From Acheta domesticus (lineage: Eukaryota; Arthropoda; Insecta; Orthoptera; Gryllidae): DNA of 64,000 nt. Below the pieces are notes generated by a model. That model did not search any database. It saw nothing but the letters and a program-made list of their open reading frames with translations, and was not told where the DNA came from. This document shows positions 36,638 through 47,378 of this stretch, piece by piece; the first letter of the stretch is position 1, and every line of letters starts with the position of its first letter. The stretch spans positions 143,200,734 to 143,264,733 of the forward strand of contig JAHLJT010000631.1 of NCBI GenBank assembly GCA_031308135.1. Direction: 5' to 3'. Both the position numbers and the translations under genes were made by a program.

Positions 36638-38155
36638 CTAGTAGTACTACAGGATGGCACAGACTTTCCCGTATTAATTTCCTTTTTTCTCGGCTAGCTA
36701 TTCGGACTTGCCACATACTCTTCCCAGCTGTAATCTATCGCTGCCCAAAATACATATTTTAGACATTTTCTTATTTTTCTGGTTTCCTAATAGGAGAATG
36801 GAAATATTACTTCAAGAATATTAAGGAACAATAAAATCTTGTGTTAAACGGCAATCTTCTTTGAAAATGTGGAGGCGGTTTTAACAAAATGGCGTTTAAG
36901 CGATACTGTAAATGCTAAATTTAAAGATCTTTTTCACAAAAAATTTTTGAGTTTTCGAAAAACTTCATTAGAAGTCATTTTAAGCACATTAACTCACAAA
37001 TACAATAGTGTTTACAAATTGCTGGAAATGTGCATATCAAAGCACTATCCGTTCGAACAGTCTGAAGAAATAATTTGGAGCCATTTTTGAGAAAATTGCG
37101 TTTGAGCGTTTCTGAAAATGCGTAATTCCGGAACCATTTTCACAGAAAACTGTCGAGTTTTCTGAAAAAATTACCTGACATTACTTAAAGCACATGTACT
37201 CATAAATATAAAATTGAGAACAAATCGCCGCAAATATTAACGACGTGAGACACAAGTAAAAAATTACATTTTTGTAATTTTTGAAAAATATAAGAATGGA
37301 GCAATATGGCGTTTATGTCATTTTATAGAGGCTATTTAGTACTCTATCTAAAGTTTAGACAAAAAATTTGGAGCCGTTTTTGAGAAAATCTAATTTTCGC
37401 AATTTTTTAACATTGCAAGTATTGCACGCAATGTTATCTATTTAAAATTCAAAACAATGAACATGGCCTTGAAGAAAAAACTAAATATTTGACAAATTTC
37501 AAATAACAAATTTCATTTGAACGAAAAATCTCTATCTTTTATTTTGTAGTTGTAGAAGACGCCGAAAAAGTGGAAACATTTGCAATTTTCGAAAACTCAG
37601 AGTTAACCGTGAAATTTGGACATATGTCACTTCTATTAGTGTGTTTTACTGTATTCTTACAAAAATGTAAAGAAAAAATTGGAAACTTTTTAAAAAAATA
37701 AAAAGTCCGGAGGGCTTCATGTAAAGTATCCCCCAAATTTGAAGAAAAATGTTTGAAAATCGCGGCGCCTGAATTAAAATCAGGTCGACCAGGTAATATC
37801 CATTTGGGAAGAAATCGTATTTATGGTTTCGCTCTAGTGGTGTTCAATGACGTACGGACGTTTTCACGTCCATTGGTTTTTCGGTATCTTCATCATCCTA
37901 AAGGCCAAAAAGTGCTTCGTCGCTGCCGCCATGCCGTTCTGTCATGGAGATATCAAGGAGCCACAAAATAGGGATTCTGGCACGTTTTAAAGGATTCTTT
38001 TTCTTAATTTAGCAACTGGATTAATCTACTTTTTCGTTATCAGGTCCCGGCAATGCAGTTTTCTGCTGAAAATCCGCCTTTTTTATCGCAGCATTACATA
38101 ACTTTCCCTACACTGCGTATACTCCGTATGTATGTATGTATATGGCAATGTAAAA
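36638..38155 (+). repeat. Family A repeat, full length (A8)
   Basis: It opens ACTAGTAGTACTACAGGATG. Module anchors fall at about 36868, 37075, 37370 and 37675; the first module is shortened by an internal deletion at about 37034. The 3' domain keeps GGTTTCGCTCTAGTG and the TTTTCGGTATCTTC segment, but the GGACGG array is reduced to one unit. The hairpin end ACTTTCCC...GGCAATGT is decayed. It is colinear with A4 throughout. Confidence 0.85.
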
Positions 38156-38449
38156 CGTGTCGGTAAAGGTGATTGTGTGGTGCTTACTGAATAAAAGCTA
38201 TCTTATAATGAATATGCTCATCATTTGATCAACCAACAACATCTGAAATAATTCAAGGCCATTTTGAGATCAAAAAATTGTTGTTACAAACCAAAAACAT
38301 AAAACAATAAATTATCTCCCCTGTAACACCACTCCACCCACTCCAATCAAAAGATATATACTTCAACAAAAAATAGCTGTAGAAGTCGTTTTGAGTTAAC
38401 TTCAAAGTGCAATATATATTTTTATGAAACACTTAAATCATCACATGTG

Positions 38450-39030
38450 AAGCGGTAGGGCAGCCCTGTGAATAAACCGGCTTATGTGGTACAGCGAAAC
38501 AAATTTATGTGCCTCTTACCGGGAGGCCCTAGGGTTGGAGTCCCGACATCAGAAGGAGATTCGACACGAAGTGGATAGCTAGATAGAAGTCAGCCGTTGC
38601 CTGGAAGCGAATTCTAGCGACCAGCAGCACTGGTTTGTAGTTTTCCGTGTTTTTTTCGAACAACACCAGGCTAATACGGAGCAGTACCCTAACAAACGAG
38701 CATGGCCCGCGCCCCGTCCCTCCTTCCTCTTCCTTGACCGATCCTCGTACCTTACCCACGCTTACACCTTGTAAATGCCTTACACAACCACACCCGACGG
38801 GAAGCCAGTCAGGGGCTTAGAGCTTGGAGCTTAGAGCGTGCCTCGCTGGTGGGAAATACCTGGTTGAGGTAAAATATCACAAGACGGCGTATAGGTCAGC
38901 GCCGGATCTCGTCATCCACTGGGAAAGATCACAGCCATATCTGGCAATAAGAGCATGCCCTACACTTACGGGACTAATGGCCTTAGCAGTTGACGCATCC
39001 GGAAACACGAACTAATCAATCAATCAACTA
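38450..39030 (+). mobile_element. Long tRNA-derived SINE, family B copy 2
   Basis: Plus-strand copy with the tRNA-like head first; box B remnant GGGTTGGAGTCCC at 38532-38544 has one C-to-G change. The body includes AGCAGTACCCTAACAAACGA and CGACGGGAAG-like motifs. The 3' tail is AATCAATCAATCAA (39014-39027). It points toward copy 3. Confidence 0.8.
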
Positions 39031-39205
39031 GTTAATAATAAATACATTTTAAAACAACAATTACAAATGAACGCTAAAAGATAACTAGACTAAACAAAAT
39101 CAAACATTGCCAGGTCCCATCTGAGCTAACCTTAATGTTCAATGTGTATGTTCAATGTACATGTCAATGTATATTCAACATTTAAAACCATCACGTGTAA
39201 AGATT

Positions 39206-39745
39206 GATTGATTACTGATTTCGGGCGTTTCATCTGCTAAGGTCATAGGCCCCCGCAAGAATAGTGCATGTTTTTGTAGCGGAAGATGGAGATGATCTTC
39301 ATTAGAAGGATAGTGAAATCCGTCGCCGGCCTACACGTCGGTCAGTGATATTTCCCCAACCAGGAATCTCCCACTAGCAGGACCCTGCCGCAGCAAAAAG
39401 ACAAGCTCTCGACTCGACTCCCGACATGTGCGGTGGTGCAGGACATGTAAGTTGTAAGTGTATGTTACTGAGACCTCAGGCTCGGACAAGGAAGAGGAAA
39501 AGAAAATTTGGCTAGTGTATTATATAACTGTTCTAGCATTCGCCTTGTGAAGAATGGAAGAAACCATGGAAAACTATCGTTCAGAGCAGCCGGCCGCTAG
39601 AATTTTCCTCCAGTCAGCGGCTGAATTCGGATGAAGCTCGTATCGAAATCCTCTCCGCATCCCGTCGGGTCTCGAAACCTAGTATCTCTGGCTCAGAGGC
39701 ACTGAAGTGACATCTATTGATGCCCAAAGCCATCTACGCCGGTGT
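39206..39745 (-). mobile_element. Long tRNA-derived SINE, family B copy 3
   Basis: Minus-strand copy starting with its tail, GATTGATTGATT, at 39200-39212. The head is at the right end, with a box-A-like TGGCTTTGGGCATC and box-B-like GGTTTCGAGACCC (complement at about 39667-39680). It lies tail to tail with copy 2, about 175 bp apart. Confidence 0.8.
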
Positions 39746-39789
39746 CGTCACGTATAAAGCCTAAGTGCTGGCGACTGAATAAAAAATAC

Positions 39790-40195
39790 AACAATGACAA
39801 ATGGACTCTAAAACGCGCCCGCGGAGCAACAAAAGGCCTTGCGCCGACGCGCGAGTTGAAGAGCGCGGCGCGGCGCGGCCGTGGGCGAGGGCGTGCCGCA
39901 ATGTTTGCGGGCGCGGAGGGGGGGGGCGCACGCCCACGCACGCTCGTGCGCAACGCGATCCGCCGCCCCCGCGCTCAAACACTCCGCGCCGCCCGCCCGC
40001 CCGCGCGCGCAACACTGTCCTCGGACGCTGGCGGCCGCAAAAGCCGAGCGCTCCGCTTTTTTCGTTCACCACCTCCGCGCCAAGCGCAGGGGACTTCGTG
40101 CGAGCCTTGAGTTTGTTGTGGTTGCAAGGCGCGGGAGAGCGCGCTGTGTGGCGGCAATGCGAGGCTAAACAACGTCGGGGATTTATTTTTGTTCG
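39790..40195. other. CpG-rich block 13
   Basis: A 400-bp island with GCGCGGCGCGGCGCGGCCG at about 39861. Frames are open in all plus phases and overlap minus frames, so none is credible. Confidence 0.65.
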
Positions 40196-41514
40196 GCGTT
40201 TAGTGATGGTACAAGGATAACCTCAGAACATAAAGATGGGAACAGGTTGGTTATTATTTTGGTGAAGTTTATTTCTTTGATTTTTTGCTTTCATTTTTAA
40301 AGCGCTAAATAGAATCAAGGATGGACATTTTAGAACGATTAATTAATATTAACGTGAAGTAAATTACATCTTCCAATTGCATGTGTAATTAATTACTTGA
40401 ACACTTGTATTTGTATATTCATTTTTTGCCTTAGGAATAAAAAAGGGTTGTAAATACGAGTTTTATGAATATGTGTATTAAAGAGCTCATCTCGGACTAC
40501 GGTTGAAAGCGTTTGCACGGGCAAAACATATTTGTTACTAAAACTAGTTGCGTCCAATTGTCTGGCTCTACGGCACTCTATTGGTACTCAACAGATGGCT
40601 GACAGCTGTTTCAGATAACGAGGAACTCTAGTTTATGAGGAAAGAGTTATCAGGTATTCAGTGTATTCGACATTATTATTTCAGTAAAGATTTTTAAACA
40701 TGTGATCTGTGTTTTTTACTTAAGTTATAATTAATTCATTATAATTCATTATAAAGGACATATGACATTTTGGTGATGAGTTAATAAAGAGTGCCCTTGT
40801 TTATAATTTAATCATCAATAATCTTAATAACAAACTTTCGGGTGCAATCATCGTGGTCAATGAGAAATATTTCATCAGCGTGAAAATTGCATCTTTAAAA
40901 TCGCTCTCTCAAATATGCATTGTAAAAACACACTTCTGTACTCTTAATTAAATACAATGGAACATGCCGACGATTTGAAAGGGAGGCTGTAGATTTTAAC
41001 ACTTCAGAACACCTTTCGAGTTCTAATTGACAACGCACGCTATATTACTGTTATGTTGCAACACTTCAACCTATCAACATTCCTGAAAGAACATGATCCA
41101 ATAATATTTATCCTGACGTGCAAGTAAATCGCCTGAGTATTGAAATGAAAAATTCCGCTTCAGACAGGCAGAGCATTTACGCAGCCAAACAGTAATTTTC
41201 TCCTCGTCCCGCGTCAGAAGTAATCGCTGAGAATCTGCGCAACGTTGCTTCGTAAAAAATGAACTACGTTAACTGGAGCTCCAAGGAAATTAGCGAATGT
41301 TTCCACAACGATCAATTATAACGCAACAGACTCTCCTCTCCCTTCCATCGAATTCGAGAAATGAGGGACAATCCTTTCAATATTCCTTCGCGACTGATAA
41401 ATCTCCCCAACAGAACTCAGTGAATGTTACTTGATATTGTAATAAATATAAAGTTATGAATATTTAATAAATAAACTATAAACGTCAAATAGTAATTTTA
41501 ATTTTTTAAATTAA
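40196..41514. other. Unannotated AT-rich stretch
   Basis: I see no gene or repeat. GGCTGACAGCTGTTTCAG near 40598 is a short palindromic stretch. Confidence 0.5.
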
Positions 41515-43120
41515 ACTAGTGGTGCTGCAGAATGGCACAAACTTTTTCGTATTATTTTTCTGTTACCTTGGGTCTGGGCTACCTATTCATACTTGCCACA
41601 TACTTTTGCCAGCTGCCATCAATCGCCGCCCACACTACATTTTTTGGCATTTTCTTAATTTTTCCGTTTTCTAAAGGTAGAACGAAATATTAATTTTAGA
41701 ATGTTAAAGGACAGTAAAATCTCGTCCTAAATGGCAATTTTCTTTGAAAAATTTGACCCATTTTTAAGAAAATGGCTTTTAAGTGCTGCTAAAAACGCGA
41801 AATTTTAACCTCTTTTTCGCAGAAAATTTTTGAGTCTTCTAAAAACTTTATAAGAAGTCATTAGAAGCATATACATTCAAATAGAGTAGTATTGACAAAA
41901 TGCGGGTAATGTGCATATTAAAGGTGTGAGAGATTTTTTGGTACACCCGTCGATCTGGTCTGAGTCGAAACTAAGATTTTGAAAAGCATTCATTAATTTT
42001 TGGAGGTACTTTACATGAAGCCCCCCGGACATTTTCAAATTTTTCTCAAAAATGGCTCCAATTATTTTTTTAATTTCTTGTAAGAATAGAGTAAAATACT
42101 CTTCTGGCGTCTTCCTACGAGTACAAAATTAAAGATAGAGATTTTTTCTTCAAATAAAATTTTTTTCTCCATAGTGAGTTTTTTCATTAGTGTCATGTAC
42201 AATTTTTTGAAATTGTTAGTAGTTTTTGCGGAATATTGCGTACAATATACTTTAAAAAATTTTAAAAACAAGATTTCTTTCTCAAAAAAACAGTTACAAA
42301 TTATTTCTTTAAACTTTTATGAGGGATAGTGCTGAATGTACTCTATGAGATGACGTACATGCCATGTTGCTCTATTCTTTTTTTTTTTTCAACAATTTCA
42401 AAAATGTAGTTTTTTCACTTGTGTCTCACATCGTTAATATTTACATTAGCTTAAATTTGTTTACATTATTATATTTACGAGTACATGTACTTTAAATAAT
42501 GGTATATACATTTTCTCGAAGACAACATTTTTCTGTGAAAACTATCACAAAATTCCACATTTTCAGAATCGCTCAAACGCCATTTTCTCAAAAATCAGCT
42601 CCACATTTTTTCTTCAACCTTTTCGAACGGATAATGCTAATTAGACTTTTTAATATGACGTAAAGATAATTTTGGGATATTTTTTGTTTTTTCAATAATT
42701 ACACAAATGTAAATTTTTAAAAGATCTTACATGCACATTTCCAGCGATTTGTAAACACAATTGTATTTGTGAGTTAAATAGCTTCAAAGTGAAGTTTTTC
42801 GAAAACCCAAAAATTTTCTGTCGAAAGGAGTTTCTAATTTCGCATTCAGAGTAGCGCTTAATCGCCATTTTTTAAAAAACGTGGTAAATTTTTGAAAGAA
42901 AATTCCCATTTAGGAGGAGGTTGTACTGTTTTTTAATCTTCTTAAAATAATATTTCCGTTCTGCTATTAGGAAACGAAAAATTAAGAGAATTTAAAAAAA
43001 TGTACTTTAGGCGGGGATAGCAGCTGGTAAGAGTACACGGCAAGTCCGAATAGTTAGCCGAGACCAAAGTAAATGGGACACTAACACGAGAATGTCTGTG
43101 CCCTTCTGTAGCACCAATAT
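41515..43120. repeat. Inverted composite of family A (A9)
   Basis: The left arm (41515 to about 41940, plus) is the 5' domain and part of the first module, starting ACTAGTGGTGCTGCAG. The right arm (about 41946-43120, minus) runs from CGATCTGGTCTGAGTCG through all modules to the 5' terminus, ending CTTCTGTAGCACCA. Both outer edges are therefore 5' ends in inverted orientation, and the 3' terminal domain with the hairpin is missing from both arms. Confidence 0.8.
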
Positions 43121-43569
43121 TTCTTTTATAGTTTCATCTAATTTTGTAGATCTTAAATATCCTTCGTAAATTTAAGAAGAAAGACAACTTGGTCCTGCCT
43201 TTTAATTTACAGGACGAGGTAAAGGTGACATCAATGAACCTGTATCAGGTATCAAAATATAACAACCACAAGTTATACTAAACCTCATCATGATTATAAG
43301 CCATGAAAAGAGAACCATAAAATATCTTTAGGTTAATATTATTGCTCCAAAAATGTGAAAGTTAATTGCATCATGAGATAGCGTTTTCTAATCATCTCAA
43401 CAAAAAAACCTGTTCAAAAACGCATCTTACAGTGTTTCTGTGTTTCATGTAAGCAGATAAATTAATTAAGCATACTTTTAATATACTATTTGAACAGCGG
43501 TCGAATTTTAGGCAAATATTGGCTTTCTGGCGTATTCCGGGCGCTCTGGCACGGCTACTTTGCAAACGA
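43121..43569. other. Unannotated AT-rich stretch
   Basis: No feature recognised. Confidence 0.5.
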
Positions 43570-43950
43570 CAAGTGTCAAGAGTCACAGCGCAAGAGAAGC
43601 GAGGCCACCATTGAGAAGCGGTGACGGACAGTCGCTCTGACGATGGCCTCGGTGACGGGTGATGGGCGGCAGTCGCTCTGACGATGGTCGCAGCTGGCAC
43701 CGACGGGCAGTCACCCTGAGGATGGGCTTTCGCGATGACGGGTGATCACGGTTATCGCGGTGACGGGCAGTTGCGCCAGTGGTTGTGGTGCAGTAGCAAC
43801 GCGGTAGAGGAGGCGAATGGCAGTAGCCGCGCGCTTTCCATTCCGTCGACATACTTTCCCGCGGATCGAGTTATTTCCCGCGGAGTCCAGGAAGCGCGCG
43901 GCGCCGCTCTGACCGCTTCCTCTCGCCCGGAAGAAGGGAGGGGACGAACG
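43570..43950. other. CpG-rich block 14 with ~40-bp minisatellite
   Basis: CAGTCGCTCTGACGATGG occurs exactly at 43629-43646 and 43670-43687, and a diverged unit starts at 43708. Partial units continue to about 43775. Overlapping frames on both strands are compositional. Confidence 0.7.
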
Positions 43951-44324
43951 ACAGCCAATACACCCACCAATATTACTCTGTTCATATAGCGAGAACATGC
44001 GTTCCAATAAACAGGTCTTCGACATTCTCGATCAGTGGATTGGTATTGATGTTTTTGCTGATTTTGGAGATTTTTTGATGGCACGTTACTTACAATTTAA
44101 AGCACAAAATGAAGTTAAGAGATTTTTTGACACGGACGAAAATGGAATGTATACAAATCATATTTATATATTTAGATATGAAAAACTATTTTCTATCTTC
44201 CGGGCGACAATACATATTCTCTGGATGCAAAATAAATATTTTTGTAAAAAAACGTGTTTTCTTTAGGTCAACCTATTTATTTAATGTATGTATTCCGCAC
44301 TTTGGGTCTATATTTGCCGACAAG
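43951..44324. other. Unannotated AT-rich stretch
   Basis: Overlapping plus frames of 89 and 81 codons (43997-44354) have no recognisable domain. Nothing else seen. Confidence 0.4.
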
Positions 44325-44525
44325 CTAGCTGTGACCCCCCATGTCTGTGCCTAATTTATTTTAATTTAATTCCCAGGCTTCGGGGGTAAGACCGACATGA
44401 TGTATTCCTTTCACACAGCACGATCCGCCTTCATTAGCTTTTCTTCGTCACACAGCTACAGAAACTGGAACGGTTTTAAAGGAAAGCTACAGCTCTATTT
44501 TTGCCTCGACCGGAAATAGTTTTTT
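44325..44525 (-). mobile_element. tRNA-derived SINE, family C copy 3
   Basis: The minus strand carries a degenerate box B, CGGTCGAGGCAAAAATAGAG, the CAGTTTCTGTAGCTGTGTGA motif, and the GCGGATCGTG...GGAATACATCATG segment shared with 9220-9485. The box B start is mutated (TTTCCGG). Confidence 0.65.
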
Positions 44526-44935
44526 TTCCGATTCGACTGAAACTTTTTAAATCGTTTTAGAATGACGAAACAATACTGAATATTGACTTTTTGGCATTCA
44601 ATTTTACTTCCTTTTGAAAATTTTGAAATGTGATATTCTGCTTGAGTTTCAGAGGGTATTATCTAAAAAACTATTAAAACATCTTCAAATTGATTTTATT
44701 TTGCAACCTGCTTTAAATTTCTAATGAGTACATCCCACCCTGAAGGTCTGATATGATAAACCTAATTATAACGGCATTAATAAGGCCGTATTAAGGCCAA
44801 AATAAATAATTACGATTTTTTTTTTAAATTAATTTTCTCAAATGCTCCATCTTGGATTTTCTTTTCTTTCTTTGTCGTCAAATTGAAGCGGAGACATTGA
44901 AGTTTATAGTAGTTAAAGAATCTCGAAAGTATGGT
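44526..44935. other. Unannotated AT-rich stretch
   Basis: Contains T-runs (for example 44818-44826). No gene recognised. Confidence 0.45.
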
Positions 44936-45030
44936 GTCCAGGCTATCCGGGATGAGCCGCGTCGTTGATTTGGTGGCTGACGTTTCGGCCAACATATTGT
45001 GGCCTTCCTCAGAGCGTACTGCTGCCAAAT
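44936..45030 (-). other. CTGAGGA-hairpin-GGCCGAAACGTC motif
   Basis: On the minus strand CTGAGGA is followed by AGGCC, a loop, GGCC and GAAACGTC, then GACGCGGCTCATCCCGG. The CTGANGA and GAAA boxes around a stem match the hammerhead ribozyme core, but no stem III is evident before GTC, so activity is doubtful. A related motif is at 29411. Probably a decayed mobile-element end. Confidence 0.4.
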
Positions 45031-45549
45031 GGCTAGCGAGAAGCCTACGCAACCATAATCTCGAAAGTAAATTTGAATTAATCAAAATTATTTCCAGTTA
45101 AAGTCACATTTTTCTTTTTTTTTTTTGGGGTTTAGGAGAACTATACATAAATAAACACTTATTATTTGTAAATCTTGCTATCGTTATTTAGTGATTAATT
45201 CTCACACATTTTAAATGTACCTGAAGCATATTTTCGAAGGCTGAAACTTTTATTTAAAGCGGGGTGATCCACCAATTGTGAGCCACTCTCATATGTTACC
45301 TGATAGTTACCTTACGTTTCGGGCCTCACTAAGTTCTATTTTTGATGTAAGAAATAATTGCATACCTTCTCAACTTAATCATCCTTTACTCCAAACAGAT
45401 TTTAACACCTGTATATTAACATTTTTAGGCCTTTGAAAATATACCCCGAATGTTTGTTTGCAAAATAGTCAAAAAGTGCTTCGTACATTTTGTCAGAAAG
45501 ACTACTTCACCGAAGGTTTTTTCTTTCAGCTTGTGAAGTGGTAGACGTT
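45031..45549. other. Unannotated AT-rich stretch
   Basis: Poly-T at about 45113-45126; nothing else recognised. The end of the mariner fragment may extend into its right edge. Confidence 0.45.
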
Positions 45550-45690
45550 TCAGGGTGTCCAATGTGGATTGTAGTGTGAATGGTGCAAGTCCTTAAAGCC
45601 AAAGTTCTTCACATCATCCCTTGCAATCTGAGTAGTAAGCGCAGGTGCGTTGTCGTGAAGAAGCTGAAAACCATTAGATTTACGCACCGT
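45550..45690 (-). pseudogene. Mariner transposase fragment (second catalytic Asp region)
   Basis: The minus-strand frame reads LLHDNAPAL, then QIARDDVKNFGF and LHHSHYNP, matching the mariner DDE block around the second catalytic Asp (HDNAPAH in intact members) and the run to the third. At the YSPDLAPSD position this copy has YNPHWTP, a stop, then Asn, so the third catalytic Asp is lost. Sequence 5' of the block is not recognisable, so the frame's Met at 45765 is not a real start. No TIRs found. Dead relic. Confidence 0.8.
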
Positions 45691-46094
45691 ACTGAACCCA
45701 AGTATCACTCTCCACAAACTGAGCAAACATATATCATCACAACAATTTAAGATAAGAATATTCACTCTTCAAAAAGATATCCCCATAGATTAACGTTATC
45801 TTGGTCAGGCCAGAAACTTATCGAGCCACCCATATGTACAAGTAAGTTCAAACTTGACACAGCTTCATAGTTCAACGAAACGAAAAATAATACATTTATC
45901 AGCATACGTTGGTTCACTTCTAATTGTTCATTTCTACCACTATAAATTGAAATTTTATTCAGAAGAAGATATTTGAGTGCCATAAAACTATTATATAAAT
46001 GAACCTATTTCAAACACAATAAATTATAGTTAAAAACAAAGCCACCTTCCACATTCTTTCGATTCTCCATTGCCGAGTCAGCACAAAAAAGAAA
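45691..46094. other. Unannotated AT-rich stretch
   Basis: A minus frame at 45762-45983 (73 codons) is unrecognised and not mariner-like. Confidence 0.4.
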
Positions 46095-46405
46095 GAATCT
46101 GAAGCGCCGATTTCATTTCCTCGCGTGGAGTGGGTCGGAGCAAAAGAAACGCGCTGCCCGGGGGCGCGTGAATGTAAACAGCAACGACCGCAGCGGGAGT
46201 TTCCGAACGCACTCCCGCCCGGAGTAATGGACGCCCGCACGTTCTAATCTGGTCACACCTCTCGCGCCGTAAGTATAGAGTGGCGCTGGGCGCCCTCTCC
46301 CTCCAACGGCCTTCCCTCCACACGCCCACCAGCAGTCGCAGTGGGTTGGAGCGAGACAAAACCCGCACCAAAGTCCGAATCTGGAGAAATCCCGAACTAG
46401 CCGGA
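46095..46405. other. CpG-rich block 15
   Basis: A 300-bp GC-rich patch. Two minus frames (126 and 116 codons) overlap in different phases, so neither is supported. Confidence 0.6.
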
Positions 46406-47322
46406 TGTTGTTTACAGTTCCCAAAATAAGTGGATAAAGTATGAAGTAGACGTTGCAAAGCACACTTGGAACTTCAGCAGAATTACATTGACATCAGCCA
46501 ACATGAAGGAGGCTACGACAGATTAAGTACGTAACAATGAGGAGGGATAAGCACTGTTATGGAATAAACAAGATGCTGGTTGATACTGGGAAGTTTTAAG
46601 GCCAGTCAAAGGCAAAGAGTGTAGTTGGGAGTTCCAGTGTGTCAGTCGTAACCACTAATACAACTTCACTATATAACCCATTTGACGCTTCGCTACGCAT
46701 TTCTGAGATTGCAATGAGACTCCGGCCTTCGCGTTTTACATCAATCTACCTTGATTCTGTGCAATGAGTAATTCAAGTATAAAAGACAACTACATCATTG
46801 TTACGATCATTTCATAAACTTTCTTTATTTTTTCCCGGTCGTTTAGTATTTTTTGTAATGCCTAAGCAAGCACTCTTATTGACATATTTTTACACAAAGA
46901 GCAACTCTCGTAAATCGCAATTATACAACGAAGGAAGGCGATGGACAGTCTTATACATACATCTTTTCAACTTCCCTAATCTACCAGCATTTGAGGTGGA
47001 ATTCTAAAAATGTATTTACACACATAAAGAAGTGCATTACATAGGTTTTGTAATCGTTCTACAGTTTCTTGTTTCGGAAAGAAACCCAATTTGTCCGTGT
47101 TGGATTTATTATCTTTCATTAATTTATAAGCTGCAAATGACTACTATTGAAATTATCACTATTTTATCACTGATATTAACAGTTGTATATATATATACCC
47201 AGTAATTCATACACATTTTTTCTTTATAAACAATCATATTTTGAGGTTTTACCCATTCTTTTTACTTTCCCCTATACATATCAATATACGGAAAAGGATA
47301 CTACGTATACCCGGTTGATTAG
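46406..47322. other. Unannotated AT-rich stretch
   Basis: A 69-codon frame (46798-47007) is unrecognised. A short (TA)n lies at about 47188-47199. Confidence 0.45.
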
Positions 47323-47378
47323 TATTTTACTTTCCCGTAGTATATTACTTTCTCGTAGTATATTACTTTCCCGTGTAC
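47323..47378 (+). repeat. Three ~18-bp tandem units of family A terminus
   Basis: TATTTTACTTTCCCGTAGTA, TATTACTTTCTCGTAGTA and TATTACTTTCCCGTGTAC lie in tandem, the last one forming the outer arm of the A13 hairpin. The hairpin arm itself appears to have been duplicated. Confidence 0.7.
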
